A DNA stretch of 64,000 bases from NCBI GenBank assembly GCA_966250375.1, contig CBINHE010000008.1, positions 1 to 64,000 on the forward strand, given 5' to 3'. This document shows, piece after piece, positions 1 through 11,106 of this stretch. Origin of the DNA: CAMLDH01 sp966250375 (GTDB taxonomy: Bacteria; Pseudomonadota; Gammaproteobacteria; Burkholderiales; Burkholderiaceae_D). A program made the translations under genes and the position numbers. The number at the start of each line of letters is the position of its first letter. The stretch's first letter is position 1. A model generated the notes under the pieces. It worked only from the letters and a program-made list of their open reading frames with translations, made no database searches and was not told the origin of the DNA.

Positions 1-257
1 CCTCGCGCCTACTTCCTCTCAGCAAGCCGGCCTTGGCTTCATGCGATTGCCCTGATTATTCTGTTATTTCAATCGTGTAGAGCGAATTTTTCCATCACTA
101 TTGATTAAGAAATGGAATGAGTCGGCTTCGGCTTGTTGACCCTATTGGCACATTTCGAGGCTGCGTTCAGGCGCTGCTTCACAAAATATGAGTTGAGCAA
201 AGCCAAGCCGGATCAATAACCGTCAAGAAAAAAATCCTAAAAATACTGGTCAGGTAC
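1..257. other. No gene recognised before ppsR
   Basis: I see no coding frame with a plausible start and ribosome site here on either strand. The stretch lies downstream of the leftward ppsR gene, so it is probably a 3' flank and spacer. No clear T-tailed hairpin follows ppsR. Confidence 0.4.
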
Positions 258-1106
258 TTAGTAGACGCGTTTGTCCAACTTGATTTCCTGCAGAATCATC
301 GCCGCAATTTCCTCAATCGACTTGGCGGTAGACGACATCCATCGAATCCCCTCGTGGCGCATCAATTTTTCCGCTTCATTTACCTCGTAACGGCAATTTT
401 CCAATGCTGCATATTTGCTGCCCGGGCGGCGCTCGTTGCGCACTTCGGAAAGCCGGTCGGGTGCGATTGAAAGGCCGAAAATTTTGCTTTTATACGGCAG
501 CAAACCACTCGGCAGCTTTTCACGTTCGAAATCGTCCGGTATCAGAGGGTAATTTGCTGCCTTGATTCCGTATTGCATTGCCAAGTACAAGCTGGTTGGC
601 GTTTTCCCGCAACGCGACACCCCGACCAGAATCACATCAGCGGACGATAGATTTTTGTTGGATTGGCCATCATCGTGTGCCAAGGAAAAATTGATTGCTT
701 CAATCCTGTTTTTATATTCGTCCGAATCCGCAATATTGTGGCTCCGACCGATTGTATGTGTTGATTTCACACCAAGCTCTTGCTCCAATGGCTCCACAAA
801 AGTCTGGATCAAGTCCATGTGCATGCCTTTAGCTTGGCGAATGACTAATGACAAATTCGCTTTAACCAAGGTCGAAAACACAATAGGCTTCTTTCCATCG
901 GCCGAAAATGCCTCATTGATTTTACGAACGGCATCATGTGCCTTGTCGAGCGTGTCGACGAATGGAAGCCGGATTTGTCTGAATCGCAACTCGAATTGCG
1001 TCAGCACGGAATGGCCGAACGTCTCTGCGGTAATCCCTGTGCCGTCAGAAACAAAGAAAACCGTGCGATCCGCTGCGGGCAAATGTGGGGAAGAGTGATC
1101 TGACAT
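258..1106 (-). CDS. ppsR: Phosphoenolpyruvate synthase regulatory protein
   Basis: DUF299-family bifunctional kinase/pyrophosphorylase of 282 residues. Members use ADP to phosphorylate a threonine of PEP synthase and later remove it by phosphorolysis, switching the enzyme off and on. The sequence opens with the family block [18 protein letters not shown] (about residues 16-33) and carries the P-loop-like block [15 protein letters not shown] near residues 162-176, both diagnostic. Length fits the family (about 270-280). It is divergent from its expected target ppsA, with about 280 bp of promoter region between them. The ATG at 1106 puts the VFFVSDGTG block at the usual distance from the N terminus. 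Confidence 0.95.
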   Translation of the reverse strand: MSDHSSPHLPAADRTVFFVSDGTGITAETFGHSVLTQFELRFRQIRLPFVDTLDKAHDAVRKINEAFSADGKKPIVFSTLVKANLSLVIRQAKGMHMDLIQTFVEPLEQELGVKSTHTIGRSHNIADSDEYKNRIEAINFSLAHDDGQSNKNLSSADVILVGVSRCGKTPTSLYLAMQYGIKAANYPLIPDDFEREKLPSGLLPYKSKIFGLSIAPDRLSEVRNERRPGSKYAALENCRYEVNEAEKLMRHEGIRWMSSTAKSIEEIAAMILQEIKLDKRVY

Positions 1107-1184
1107 GGCTTGATAGATGAATAAAAGTCACTAAAAAAGTAAGGATTATGTACCACAAAATCGTGTTGCACACTGTAAAATGGT

Positions 1185-1295
1185 ACTTAACTAACTGATG
1201 TTACGCAGTCCGCCGGGCGCAACCACTACATGTAGTGGCCAACCGCCGCAAATCGCCACAACATATAGCGGCTCTGCGTAACATCACTTAACTAA
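1185..1295. repeat. Small inverted-repeat element flanked by direct repeats
   Basis: A perfect 12-bp inverted repeat, GATGTTACGCAG (1197-1208) and CTGCGTAACATC (1274-1285), bounds an 89-bp segment with an inner perfect 16-bp palindrome CCACTACATGTAGTGG (1223-1238). A 10-bp direct repeat ACTTAACTAA lies on both sides (1185-1194 and 1286-1295). It abuts the right arm directly and sits 2 bp from the left arm. This looks like a tiny non-autonomous insertion with a target duplication, placed in the ppsR-ppsA divergent promoter region. It could instead be a regulatory hairpin. It has no coding capacity. Confidence 0.55.
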
Positions 1296-1387
1296 TTGAA
1301 TTCAGTTGCTCAGCATTAAGAATAACAAAAACAAGCTGGCAAGGATGGCAAGCGTGCAGATTTCTTATCATCAAACTAGAGGTTGTT

Positions 1388-3814
1388 ATGTCCAACGCAG
1401 TAATTTCAGGGATTACCCCGGGGGTGACTTATGTCGCTTCATTTGAACATCTACGGATGACGGATGTCGAGTCCGTCGGTGGCAAAAATGCATCTTTAGG
1501 CGAAATGATCAGCCAGTTGGCTGGTGCTGGCGTGCGCGTACCTGGTGGTTTCGCGACTACCGCGCATGCATTTCGCGATTTCCTTGCCTGCAGTGCAAAT
1601 GGTGGGGTGACGCTGGCGCAGCGCATTGCCGACCGCCTCGAGTCGCTCAATATTGACGACGTTCGGGCATTGGCACAAGCAGGTGCGGAAATTCGTAAAT
1701 GGATCGTCGAGACGCCATTCCAGCCCAGATTGCAGCAAGAAATCAATGAGTTTTATCAAAAGCTGGTGGCCGATTCGACTAGCGAAATGTCGTTTGCCGT
1801 GCGCTCTTCTGCAACGGCTGAAGACTTGCCAGACGCATCGTTCGCCGGGCAACAAGAGTCGTTTTTGAACGTGGTTGGCATCGATAACGTGCTGGAAGCA
1901 ATCAAGCATGTCTTTGCCTCGCTGTACAACGACCGCGCAATTTCGTATCGCGTTCACAAAGGTTTTACCCATGCCGAAGTCGCATTGTCGGCTGGCGTGC
2001 AGCGTATGGTGCGCTCCGACGTCGGCGCCGCCGGTGTGATGTTTACGATCGACACCGAATCCGGTTTCAAGGATGTTGTCTTCATTACATCAAGCTATGG
2101 TTTGGGTGAAACCGTGGTGCAAGGCGCGGTCAATCCAGACGAGTTTTATGTTCACAAACCGATGCTGGAACAAGGCAAGTTGCCCATTATTCGCCGCAAT
2201 ATCGGTTCGAAGCTGATCAAGATGGAATTCACCGGCGAAGCCAAGGCCGGCCGTTCGGTCAAGACTGTCGATGTGCCGATTGAATTGCGCAACCGTTATT
2301 CGCTTAACGATACGGAAATCGTCGAGTTGTCCAAGTACGCGGTCATTATCGAGAAGCACTATGGTCGCCCGATGGATATCGAGTGGGGCAAAGACGGCCG
2401 CGACGGCAAGTTGTACATCCTGCAGGCGCGTCCGGAAACCGTTAAGTCGCAACAAAAGGCCACCGATGCACAGCAGCGCTTCAAGCTCAAAGGCACCGGT
2501 ACGGTGTTGACTTTGGGCCGCGCAATCGGACAGAAAATCGGCGCAGGGCCGGTCCGCGTAATTCACGACCCGTCCGAAATGGAGCGGGTGCAGCCGGGCG
2601 ATGTGCTGGTCGCCGATATGACCGATCCGAATTGGGAGCCGGTAATGAAACGCGCTTCCGCGATCGTCACTAACCGCGGTGGTCGTACTTGCCACGCTGC
2701 CATTATCGCGCGTGAATTGGGTGTGCCGGCCGTAGTCGGCTGTGGCGACGCGACCGATGTGCTGAAAGACGGCACGTTGGTCACCGTCTCCTGTGCGGAA
2801 GGCGATGAGGGCAAGATTTACGACGGCTTGCTGGAAACTGAAGTGACCGAGGTCATGCGTGGCACACTACCTGATTTGCCGTTGAAAATCATGATGAACG
2901 TGGGTAATCCGCAGTTGGCCTTCGATTTTCAGGCGATTCCAAACGGCGGCGTTGGCTTGGCCCGACTAGAATTCATTATCAATAACAATATCGGTGTGCA
3001 TCCAAAAGCAATTTTGGAATACCCGAACATCGATCCCGACCTCAAGAAGGCCGTGGAATCGGTGGCGCGTGGGCATGCATCGCCCAAGGCATTTTATGTC
3101 GACAAACTGGCGGAAGGTATCGCGACCATTGCGTCTGCATTTTGGCCCAAACCAGTAATCGTGCGTTTATCCGACTTCAAGTCGAATGAGTACAAAAAAC
3201 TGATCGGTGGCTCACGTTACGAGCCGGATGAGGAAAACCCGATGCTGGGTTTCCGCGGCGCGGCGCGCTATCTGGCCGCCGATTTCGCCGAATCGTTCGA
3301 GATGGAATGTCTCGCGATGAAGCGGGTGCGTAACGACATGGGATTGACCAACGTCGAGATTATGGTGCCGTTCGTACGTACGCTCGGCCAAGCGGAAAAA
3401 GTTGTGAATTTGCTCGGTAAGAACGGCTTGAAGCGCGGCGAAAATGGACTGCGCTTGATCATGATGTGCGAGGTGCCATCCAACGCGATTCTGGCAGAAC
3501 AATTCCTGGAGCATTTCGATGGTTTCTCGATCGGCTCCAACGATTTGACTCAGCTTACGCTCGGTTTGGATCGCGATTCGGGGATGGAACTGCTGGCAGC
3601 CGATTTCGATGAGCGCGATCCAGCGGTGCGGTCTTTGTTGTCTCGTGCAATCGCGGCATGCCGAGCCCAAGGCAAGTATATCGGCATCTGCGGGCAGGGG
3701 CCGTCTGACCATGCAGACTTTGCCGAATGGCTGATGAAGGAAGGAATTGCGTCAATTTCCTTGAATCCTGATTCCGTCATCGATACTTGGCAGAAGCTGG
3801 CGGCGGTCAAATAG
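1388..3814 (+). CDS. ppsA: Phosphoenolpyruvate synthase
   Basis: Converts pyruvate, ATP and water to PEP, AMP and phosphate, the entry to gluconeogenesis from three-carbon compounds. The 808 residues show the family order: an N-terminal ATP-grasp nucleotide domain ([10 protein letters not shown] near residue 27; [20 protein letters not shown]), a swivelling phosphohistidine domain with [15 protein letters not shown] (His at about residue 436), and a C-terminal TIM-barrel PEP domain ending with [15 protein letters not shown], which carries the catalytic cysteine. Length is close to the usual 790-800. A GAGG ribosome site lies just before the ATG. It is divergent from its regulator ppsR, and a strong hairpin terminator follows. 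Confidence 0.97.
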   Translation: MSNAVISGITPGVTYVASFEHLRMTDVESVGGKNASLGEMISQLAGAGVRVPGGFATTAHAFRDFLACSANGGVTLAQRIADRLESLNIDDVRALAQAGAEIRKWIVETPFQPRLQQEINEFYQKLVADSTSEMSFAVRSSATAEDLPDASFAGQQESFLNVVGIDNVLEAIKHVFASLYNDRAISYRVHKGFTHAEVALSAGVQRMVRSDVGAAGVMFTIDTESGFKDVVFITSSYGLGETVVQGAVNPDEFYVHKPMLEQGKLPIIRRNIGSKLIKMEFTGEAKAGRSVKTVDVPIELRNRYSLNDTEIVELSKYAVIIEKHYGRPMDIEWGKDGRDGKLYILQARPETVKSQQKATDAQQRFKLKGTGTVLTLGRAIGQKIGAGPVRVIHDPSEMERVQPGDVLVADMTDPNWEPVMKRASAIVTNRGGRTCHAAIIARELGVPAVVGCGDATDVLKDGTLVTVSCAEGDEGKIYDGLLETEVTEVMRGTLPDLPLKIMMNVGNPQLAFDFQAIPNGGVGLARLEFIINNNIGVHPKAILEYPNIDPDLKKAVESVARGHASPKAFYVDKLAEGIATIASAFWPKPVIVRLSDFKSNEYKKLIGGSRYEPDEENPMLGFRGAARYLAADFAESFEMECLAMKRVRNDMGLTNVEIMVPFVRTLGQAEKVVNLLGKNGLKRGENGLRLIMMCEVPSNAILAEQFLEHFDGFSIGSNDLTQLTLGLDRDSGMELLAADFDERDPAVRSLLSRAIAACRAQGKYIGICGQGPSDHADFAEWLMKEGIASISLNPDSVIDTWQKLAAVK

Positions 3815-3845
3815 AGAAAACTGGTTTCTATTGCTTTTAATGGAT

Positions 3846-3874
3846 AAAAACGCGAGCCTTGGGCTCGCGTTTTT
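3846..3874 (+). terminator. Rho-independent terminator of ppsA
   Basis: A stem CGCGAGCC / GGCTCGCG with a 3-base loop (3851-3869), preceded by a run of A and followed by TTTTT. It lies about 35 bp after the ppsA stop. Confidence 0.85.
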
Positions 3875-3998
3875 GCTTTGTTGGCGCATCGCAACACTAT
3901 GCTCAAAAGCATTTGAAGCAGGGTGGTTTTGTACTAGACTACAGTCAAGCTCAGAAAGAGAAACAATAAATAATTCCAACAGTAGTTGGTTTTAGTTT

Positions 3999-4037
3999 AC
4001 CCTCGCTGCCTTAACGGTAGCGGGGGTTTTGTTTTTT
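3999..4037 (+). terminator. Hairpin with T-rich tail upstream of nfeD
   Basis: CGCTGCC-TTAA-CGGTAGCG forms an imperfect stem-loop followed by GGGG and a T-rich run (4026-4038). It lies 40 bp before the nfeD start and 125 bp after the ppsA terminator. It may end a short transcript that starts in the 3875-3998 gap, or act as a leader hairpin for nfeD-qmcA. No open frame in the gap is convincing. Confidence 0.5.
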
Positions 4038-4070
4038 TGGTGCATACTTTCATAATAAAAAGGAGAGTGC

Positions 4071-4517
4071 ATGACGGAATGGATGATTTGGTTTGTCTCG
4101 GCTGGAGTGGTTGTCATCCTTGAGATGTTTAGCGGCACCTTCTATCTGCTGATGATCGCGATAGGATTGGCGGCAGGCGGATTTGCAGCGCTGGCGGGCG
4201 TAAGTAGTGCATTTCAATTCGTTCTCGCGGCGGTGGCCGGCATTTGCACTACTTATGTTTTGCGCCGAAGAAAACTTGGTGAATTTCATAAACGTGATGC
4301 GGCGCGCGACCCGAATGTTAATCTCGACATCGGCCAAACACTCCCTGTCGAACAGTGGGGTAGTGGTGCTGGCGGGATTAGTACTGCACGTGTAATGTAC
4401 CGTGGCGCAATGTGGGATGTGCAACTTGCTCATGGTGCCATTGCCAAGCCAGGATTGTTCGTCATTCGTGAGATCCAGGGAAGCCGCCTGATTGTGTCAA
4501 ATTCAAACAATAACTAA
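4071..4517 (+). CDS. NfeD-like membrane protein
   Basis: A 148-residue protein of the short NfeD type. Two or three hydrophobic helices fill residues 1-60 (MIWFVSAGVVVILEMF and following), then a soluble OB-fold-like domain with IGQTLPVEQWG and AMWDVQLAHGA. Such proteins are paired with SPFH/stomatin-like proteins and are thought to act as their membrane partner. Here the partner gene starts 11 bp downstream, so the pair is surely one operon. An AGGAGAG ribosome site precedes the ATG. Family assignment is firm; molecular role is inferred. Confidence 0.85.
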   Translation: MTEWMIWFVSAGVVVILEMFSGTFYLLMIAIGLAAGGFAALAGVSSAFQFVLAAVAGICTTYVLRRRKLGEFHKRDAARDPNVNLDIGQTLPVEQWGSGAGGISTARVMYRGAMWDVQLAHGAIAKPGLFVIREIQGSRLIVSNSNNN

Positions 4518-4528
4518 CAGGAAAAATT

Positions 4529-5455
4529 ATGGGATCCAGTGTGGGCAGCATCGCTTTTGTTCTCTTCATTCTCGCCATCGTCTTTGTCATTAAAACCATA
4601 AACGTCGTGCCGCAACAGCATGCGTGGGTCGTCGAGCGCTTGGGGAAGTACCATGCCACGCTGGCGCCGGGTTTAAATATCGTGGTGCCATTCATCGACC
4701 GCATCGCGTATAAGCACATATTGAAGGAGATTCCGCTCGATGTGCCGCCGCAGGTTTGTATTACGAAAGACAATACGCAGTTGCAGGTTGACGGTATCCT
4801 GTATTTCCAAGTGACGGATCCGATGCGCGCATCATATGGCTCGTCGAATTACATCGCTGCAATTACTCAACTCGCGCAAACCACTTTGCGCTCGGTAATC
4901 GGCCGAATGGAGCTCGATAAAACCTTCGAGGAGCGCGACCACATCAATACAACGATCGTCAACGCGATTGATGAATCCGCCGCCAACTGGGGCGTGAAGG
5001 TGCTGCGCTACGAGATCAAGGATCTGACGCCCCCGAAAGAGATTTTGCACGCGATGCAGGCGCAAATTACTGCGGAACGTGAAAAGCGCGCATTGATTGC
5101 TGCATCCGAGGGACGCAAGCAGGAGCAGATTAATATTGCGGCGGGTGAACGTGAGGCGGCAATCGCCAAATCGGAAGGCGAGAAGCAATCGTCGGTCAAC
5201 CGCGCGCAAGGACAAGCTGCCGCAATTTTATCGATTGCGGAAGCGAGCGCCGAGGCGTTGCGCAAGACTGCCGCGGCGATTCGCGAGCCGGGTGGCTCCG
5301 ATGCTGTCAACCTGAAAGTAGCTGAGCAATACGTAAATGCGTTTGCCCAATTGGCCAAGACCAATAATTCGATCATTGTGCCGGCCAACATGAGCGATAT
5401 TGGGGGATTGATTGCCAGCGCGATGCAGGTCGTGAAATCGCAACAAAGAGGATAA
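4529..5455 (+). CDS. qmcA: SPFH/Band 7 stomatin-like protein (QmcA type)
   Basis: A 308-residue membrane-anchored SPFH protein. An N-terminal helix (residues 6-24, IAFVLFILAIVFVIKTINVV) is followed by the Band 7 domain (VPQQHAWVVERLGKYHATLAPGLN, then DIPLDV-like and VTDPMRASYGSSNY) and a long alanine/glutamate-rich coiled coil (residues about 175-255) with repeated A-E-A heptads. Such proteins form large oligomers in membrane microdomains and assist membrane-protein quality control. Pairing with the preceding NfeD protein is typical. E. coli QmcA is the closest named match by pattern. Confidence 0.88.
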   Translation: MGSSVGSIAFVLFILAIVFVIKTINVVPQQHAWVVERLGKYHATLAPGLNIVVPFIDRIAYKHILKEIPLDVPPQVCITKDNTQLQVDGILYFQVTDPMRASYGSSNYIAAITQLAQTTLRSVIGRMELDKTFEERDHINTTIVNAIDESAANWGVKVLRYEIKDLTPPKEILHAMQAQITAEREKRALIAASEGRKQEQINIAAGEREAAIAKSEGEKQSSVNRAQGQAAAILSIAEASAEALRKTAAAIREPGGSDAVNLKVAEQYVNAFAQLAKTNNSIIVPANMSDIGGLIASAMQVVKSQQRG

Positions 5456-5486
5456 AACGGCATGGCAGAAGCACGCCGGGAGGTGA

Positions 5487-5936
5487 TTAACGCCGATTCT
5501 GTTTCATGACGGCCTGTTTCTCACGCTGCCAGTCGCGCTGCTTTTCAGCGTCGCGTTTGTCATGCTGCTTCTTGCCTTTGGCCAAACCAATTTCGCATTT
5601 GATGAAGCCTTTGGCGTAATGCAAATTCAATGGGACGAGTGTATAACCGGCACGATCCACTTTGCCGATCAGTTTCTTGATTTCTTCTGCATTGAGCAAT
5701 AGCTTGCGTGTACGTATTGGATCGGGCGAGATATGGGTGGAGGCGGTTGGTAAGGGGCTGATGTGAGAGCCGAACAGAAATACCTCTTCGTTTTTGACGA
5801 TGACGTACGCTTCTTTGATCTGTACACGTCCGGCGCGAATGGATTTGGCTTCCCAACCTTCCAATACAATACCCGCCTCGTAGCGATCCTCGATAAAGTA
5901 ATCGTGGAACGCTTTTTTATTATCAACAATGCTCAT
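5487..5936 (-). CDS. smpB: SsrA-binding protein SmpB
   Basis: Binds tmRNA and brings it to stalled ribosomes for trans-translation. The 149-residue sequence has the hallmark blocks [26 protein letters not shown] (residues 6-31), [13 protein letters not shown], and a basic C-terminal tail [21 protein letters not shown] that is ordered along the mRNA channel in the ribosome. Full length. Convergent with qmcA and divergent from ratA, with only about 60 bp between starts. Confidence 0.96.
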   Translation of the reverse strand: MSIVDNKKAFHDYFIEDRYEAGIVLEGWEAKSIRAGRVQIKEAYVIVKNEEVFLFGSHISPLPTASTHISPDPIRTRKLLLNAEEIKKLIGKVDRAGYTLVPLNLHYAKGFIKCEIGLAKGKKQHDKRDAEKQRDWQREKQAVMKQNRR

Positions 5937-5999
5937 GGAATGGAAATAGGTTCGAGTCGGTTAAAATTTCAACTTTGCGATTCTATCAAACGGCTCTCA

Positions 6000-6431
6000 A
6001 TGGCAGTAGTTCACAAATCGGTATTGCTGGGATACAGCGCCGAGCAGATGTATGCGCTAGTCGAGCGCATTGAAGACTATCCCAAGTTCTTGCCATGGTG
6101 CGGTGGCGCCGAGGTGCGGCCGCTGGAAGGTAGCACACTGGTCGCCACGCTGGCCATACACTACCACGGCATCAAGCAAACTTTTACGACCGAGAACACG
6201 AATACGTCACCGACTTCAATCAAAATGACCTTGAGCGAAGGTCCTTTCAAGCATCTGGATGGGGAATGGGTTTTCAAGCCGTTGCGCGTTGATGCCTGCA
6301 AGATCGATTTTGAGTTGCATTATGAATTTTCGAGCAAGATCCTTGAGCAAATTATCGGCCCGGTATTCAACATGATCGCCAATAATTTTGTCGATTCGTT
6401 CTGCAAGCGTGCGGAGACTATATATGGTTGA
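6000..6431 (+). CDS. ratA: RatA family START-domain protein (COQ10-like)
   Basis: A 143-residue polyketide-cyclase/START domain protein. The motif YALVERIEDYPKFLPWCGGAEV near residues 18-39 is characteristic of the RatA/COQ10 family, which has been linked both to ubiquinone handling and, in E. coli, to ribosome association inhibition. The frame is open further upstream (to 5763) through the antisense of smpB, but the ATG at 6000 gives the family N terminus MAVVHKSVLLGYSAEQMY. Its stop overlaps the start of ratB by 8 bp, so the two are translationally coupled. Confidence 0.92.
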   Translation: MAVVHKSVLLGYSAEQMYALVERIEDYPKFLPWCGGAEVRPLEGSTLVATLAIHYHGIKQTFTTENTNTSPTSIKMTLSEGPFKHLDGEWVFKPLRVDACKIDFELHYEFSSKILEQIIGPVFNMIANNFVDSFCKRAETIYG

Positions 6432-6717
6432 TGCCGCCGTGCTGCATATACAAGTTTGCTACGCGAAGTCAAATTTGGAAATCTTGCGTGACCTGAGCGT
6501 GCCGGCAGGGTCGACTCTGCATGACGCGATCAAGCAAAGCGGCATAGTGCAGAGCATTCCGGAAATCGACCTGACGGTTTGCCGGGTCGGCATTCATGGC
6601 AAGCTCAAGGATTTGCATACTGTGCTGCGCGAGCGCGATCGTATCGAAATTTACCGGCCTTTGATTGCTGACCCTAAAGAATCGCGCCGCAAGCGGGCGG
6701 GCAAAAAAGGACGCTAA
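6424..6717 (+). CDS. ratB: RnfH family ubiquitin-like protein (RatB)
   Basis: A 97-residue beta-grasp (MoaD/ubiquitin-like) protein. It shows the family blocks IQVCYAKSNLEIL, TLHDAIKQSGI, VGIHGKLKDLHTVLRERDRIEIYRPL, then a basic tail (DPKESRRKRAGKKGR). The ratA-ratB pair is very common in proteobacteria beside smpB. Biochemical role is unsettled. The ATG at 6424 lies inside the ratA 3' end; longer versions would read ratA in the wrong frame. Confidence 0.92.
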   Translation: MVDAAVLHIQVCYAKSNLEILRDLSVPAGSTLHDAIKQSGIVQSIPEIDLTVCRVGIHGKLKDLHTVLRERDRIEIYRPLIADPKESRRKRAGKKGR

Positions 6718-6765
6718 TACTCAGAATGCTTGCGGGGCGCGGGTCTTGTCATTGATTGCCAGAGG

Positions 6766-7296
6766 CTATTTGCATTCGTCAAGTATGTGTTTGTTATCAC
6801 GAAACTCTTGCGTGCGTTGTTCATCGTTCAATATATAGCGCTCGCCGTTCTTGTCGATATCGGAAATGCGCACGCCGGATTCCAGGCTCCGGCTGTAGGC
6901 GCGGGCACGTTCGCATCTTTTTACTTTGTCCGCGTCTTGTTTCGCCTTTTCGGCATCCTTCTTCTCTTTCTCGGCCTGCTCCATTCTGCGTTTCTGAAAG
7001 TCTGCATTTTTTTCTGCCGTGGTCATCGGCAACTGTGCCTTGTTTGGCGTAGACGTCTCGTTGCCGGGATTTTCCGGTTTGTCGGGTGCGGCGTTGGTCC
7101 TCACCTGCGGTGCCGAACGTGGCATGGTCCCGGGATCTTTCAAGATGCGGTTCCTGGGAACACCGGCTGGAGGGGGGATGTCGGAAAACTGCTTTACGCC
7201 CTTGTTATCGAGCCAGACGTATTGTGCCGAGGCTGTGGTAGTCAAACAGAGTAATGCCAGTGCGGCTGCGATGCGTTTGAACCAGATGGCTTTCAT
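6766..7296 (-). CDS. DUF4124-domain exported protein
   Basis: A 176-residue protein with a signal peptide (MKAIWFKRIAAALALLCLTT, cleavage near TASA-QY) followed by a DUF4124 domain (YVWLDNKGVKQFSDIPPP, residues 26-43), a proline-rich linker and a strongly charged coiled coil (about residues 92-130, KNADFQKRRMEQAEKEKKDA). The C-terminal part has RISDIDKNGERYILNDEQR. The frame is open much further upstream, across the whole antisense of guaB, but only the ATG at 7296 gives a signal peptide. Common envelope family in Burkholderiales; function unknown. Convergent with ratB. Confidence 0.85.
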   Translation of the reverse strand: MKAIWFKRIAAALALLCLTTTASAQYVWLDNKGVKQFSDIPPPAGVPRNRILKDPGTMPRSAPQVRTNAAPDKPENPGNETSTPNKAQLPMTTAEKNADFQKRRMEQAEKEKKDAEKAKQDADKVKRCERARAYSRSLESGVRISDIDKNGERYILNDEQRTQEFRDNKHILDECK

Positions 7297-7435
7297 TGAA
7301 ATCCTTGTAAATTCTTGTTTCAGAGGCCCCACGCCAGAGATGCAATTTCGCCATGCTTTAACGGGTATGTCAATGAATTCACGGGCTTTTTTGGGACGAC
7401 TGGTGCAAGGGTGCGACGTATTTGATGGATTTCTG

Positions 7436-7441
7436 TATAAT
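7436..7441 (+). promoter_or_regulatory. Putative -10 box for guaB
   Basis: A perfect TATAAT lies 27 bp upstream of the guaB ATG, at a distance suited to a short leader. I do not see a good -35 hexamer 16-18 bp upstream, so this is a tentative sigma-70 promoter. Confidence 0.45.
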
Positions 7442-7459
7442 GCGGCTTTGCGCCAATAG

Positions 7460-8929
<1,470 letters not shown>

Positions 8930-9489
8930 GTGCGTCATTCACTTGTCCGCGTTGCTGACTCAAGGTGTCTTCTGACATGAACAGTCAGACGGGCAAAGTC
9001 AACATGATGTGGCCATGCTGTCTGAGCAGAACGTGTCATCTGTGCCCGAAGGCTATCAACAGATACTTCGTATCCGACGCATAGGAAAGTGGCTGTTCGG
9101 CGTTGCGACCTGTGTGGTCACGTTGACGGTGCGTCTTTTCCTTTTGTGGAAAACGCCCGCTCCATGGAATCCATCGAGAGGGCGTTTTCCACAGTGTTCC
9201 GCAGCCGGTTCGCTTGATGGTCGTGCCGGATACGCGTACCGATAAGTTTTTTGTGAGCACAGTCTGGTTCTGGGCGCACCCTATATTCGCTTTTAGGTTG
9301 CATGCCCGATTCACAATAGTGAGAACGTCGTAATCGGCAGCATTAGTCTGACCGACTACGCATCAGCTGGGCCGACGTTGCGCTATATGCCGCGAAAGAT
9401 ACTGGGCGCAATTGCGTGTGCTTGGCTGCGACTGATTAAAGATTAAGCAGAAACTGTTTTTCCCAATTGCCTTTACTTGAACGTTCTCC
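8930..9489. other. guaB-guaA spacer without a recognised gene
   Basis: 560 bp with no convincing gene. On the plus strand a short open stretch (9009-9245) includes a hydrophobic patch, KWLFGVATCVVTLTVRLFLL, and another open stretch ends at 9444-9446, but neither resembles a family I know and stops interrupt the frames. The region holds a 14-bp inverted repeat (separate entry). It may contain a decayed small gene. Confidence 0.4.
9145..9193. repeat. 14-bp perfect inverted repeat in guaB-guaA spacer
   Basis: TGTGGAAAACGCCC (9145-9158) is the exact reverse complement of GGGCGTTTTCCACA (9180-9193), with a 21-bp centre that itself contains the palindrome TCCATGGA. No T-run follows, so it is not a standard terminator. 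It could be a protein-binding site, an mRNA hairpin between guaB and guaA, or a repeat element. Confidence 0.6.
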
Positions 9490-11070
9490 ATGCACTCTAA
9501 AATTCTTATTCTCGACTTCGGTTCCCAAGTCACTCAATTGATCGCCCGGCGCGTGCGTGAAGCAGGCGTTTTTTCCGAAGTCTATCCGTATGATGTTTCG
9601 GATGAGTTTATTCGCAGTTACGGCGCCGCAGGGATCATCCTGTCGGGCGGACCGAATTCGGTTACCGAGGGCGATACGCCGCGTGCACCGCAAGCGGTAT
9701 TTGAAGTCGGCGTACCCGTGTTCGGCATCTGCTACGGCATGCAGATGATGGCTGAGCAGTTAGGCGGCAAGGTCGAGATCGGCAAGGTGCGCGAATTCGG
9801 CTATGCCGAAGTGCGGGCGCGTGGCCATACGGCTCTTTTCACAGGCGTCAATGATTTCGTGACACCGGAAGGTCACGGCATGCTGAAGGTCTGGATGAGC
9901 CATGGCGACAAGGTGATCGACATGCCGCCCGGATTCAAGCTGATGGCGTCGACCGATAACTGTCCGATCGCCGCGATGGCCGACGAAGAGCGAAAATTCT
10001 ATGCAGTGCAGTTCCACCCGGAAGTGACGCATACTTTGCAAGGCAAGGCCATCATCGGCCGTTTCGTGCATGATATCTGCGGCTGCAAATCTGACTGGAA
10101 CATGCCGGATTACATTTCCGAAGCAGTCGAAGCAATCCGCAAGCAAGTCGGTAGCGATGACGTCATTCTCGGCCTCTCGGGCGGCGTCGATAGCAGCGTT
10201 GCCGCGGCATTGATTCATCGCGCAATCGGTGACCAGCTTACTTGCGTATTCGTCGATCACGGCCTGTTGCGTCTCGATGAAGGCAAGATGGTGATGGACA
10301 TGTTCGGCAAGAATCTCGGCGTGAAAGTGATTCATGTCGACGCGACTGCACAGTTCATGGGCCACCTCTCATGTGTAACTGATCCGGAAGCCAAACGTAA
10401 AATCATTGGCCGCGAATTCGTCGAAGTGTTCCAGGTGGAAGCCGGCAAATTGAAGAATGCGAAATGGCTGGCGCAGGGAACGATTTACCCCGATGTGATT
10501 GAGAGCGCAGGCAAGGGCAAGAAGGCCACGCACACGATCAAGAGCCATCACAACGTTGGCGGTTTGCCGGAGACACTGAATCTCAAATTGCTGGAGCCGC
10601 TGCGCGAACTCTTCAAGGACGAGGTGCGCGAGCTCGGAGTCGCACTCGGCTTGCCACACGATATGGTGTATCGCCATCCATTCCCCGGCCCTGGATTGGG
10701 TGTACGGATCCTGGGTGAAGTCAAAAAGGAATTCGCCGATTTATTGCGCCGCGCCGATGCGATCTTCATTGAAGAACTGCGCGCCACCAAGGATGAGGAG
10801 GGCAAATCGTGGTACGACAAGACCAGTCAAGCTTTCGCGGTGTTTCTGCCAGTTAAATCGGTCGGCGTGATGGGCGATGGCCGCACTTATGAGTACGTGG
10901 TGGCGTTGCGCGCAGTGCAAACGCAAGATTTCATGACGGCGCACTGGGCGCATCTGCCGCACGAGTTGCTGGGCAAGGTGTCGAACCGCATCATCAATGA
11001 AGTGCGCGGGATCAATCGCGTGGTGTACGACATCTCCGGGAAACCGCCTGCGACAATCGAGTGGGAATAA
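9490..11070 (+). CDS. guaA: GMP synthase (glutamine-hydrolysing)
   Basis: Aminates XMP to GMP using glutamine and ATP. The N-terminal class I amidotransferase domain (about residues 1-200) has the nucleophile motif [12 protein letters not shown] (cysteine about residue 81) and the His/Glu pair in QFHPEVTHT. The ATP-pyrophosphatase domain carries the PP-loop [18 protein letters not shown] (about residue 228). The C-terminal dimerisation domain ends with [20 protein letters not shown], the universal tail. Full length (526; E. coli 525). Separated from guaB by an unusual spacer. Confidence 0.98.
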   Translation: MHSKILILDFGSQVTQLIARRVREAGVFSEVYPYDVSDEFIRSYGAAGIILSGGPNSVTEGDTPRAPQAVFEVGVPVFGICYGMQMMAEQLGGKVEIGKVREFGYAEVRARGHTALFTGVNDFVTPEGHGMLKVWMSHGDKVIDMPPGFKLMASTDNCPIAAMADEERKFYAVQFHPEVTHTLQGKAIIGRFVHDICGCKSDWNMPDYISEAVEAIRKQVGSDDVILGLSGGVDSSVAAALIHRAIGDQLTCVFVDHGLLRLDEGKMVMDMFGKNLGVKVIHVDATAQFMGHLSCVTDPEAKRKIIGREFVEVFQVEAGKLKNAKWLAQGTIYPDVIESAGKGKKATHTIKSHHNVGGLPETLNLKLLEPLRELFKDEVRELGVALGLPHDMVYRHPFPGPGLGVRILGEVKKEFADLLRRADAIFIEELRATKDEEGKSWYDKTSQAFAVFLPVKSVGVMGDGRTYEYVVALRAVQTQDFMTAHWAHLPHELLGKVSNRIINEVRGINRVVYDISGKPPATIEWE

Positions 11071-11106
11071 TTATTTTCGCCAGGTGATGTCAGACAGGAA
11101 AGCTCA

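Noticed and set aside
1197..1285. Integron attachment site (attI/attC)
   Set aside because: Only a 12-bp stretch resembles what I recall of attI1; the rest lacks integron core sites and there is no integrase nearby.
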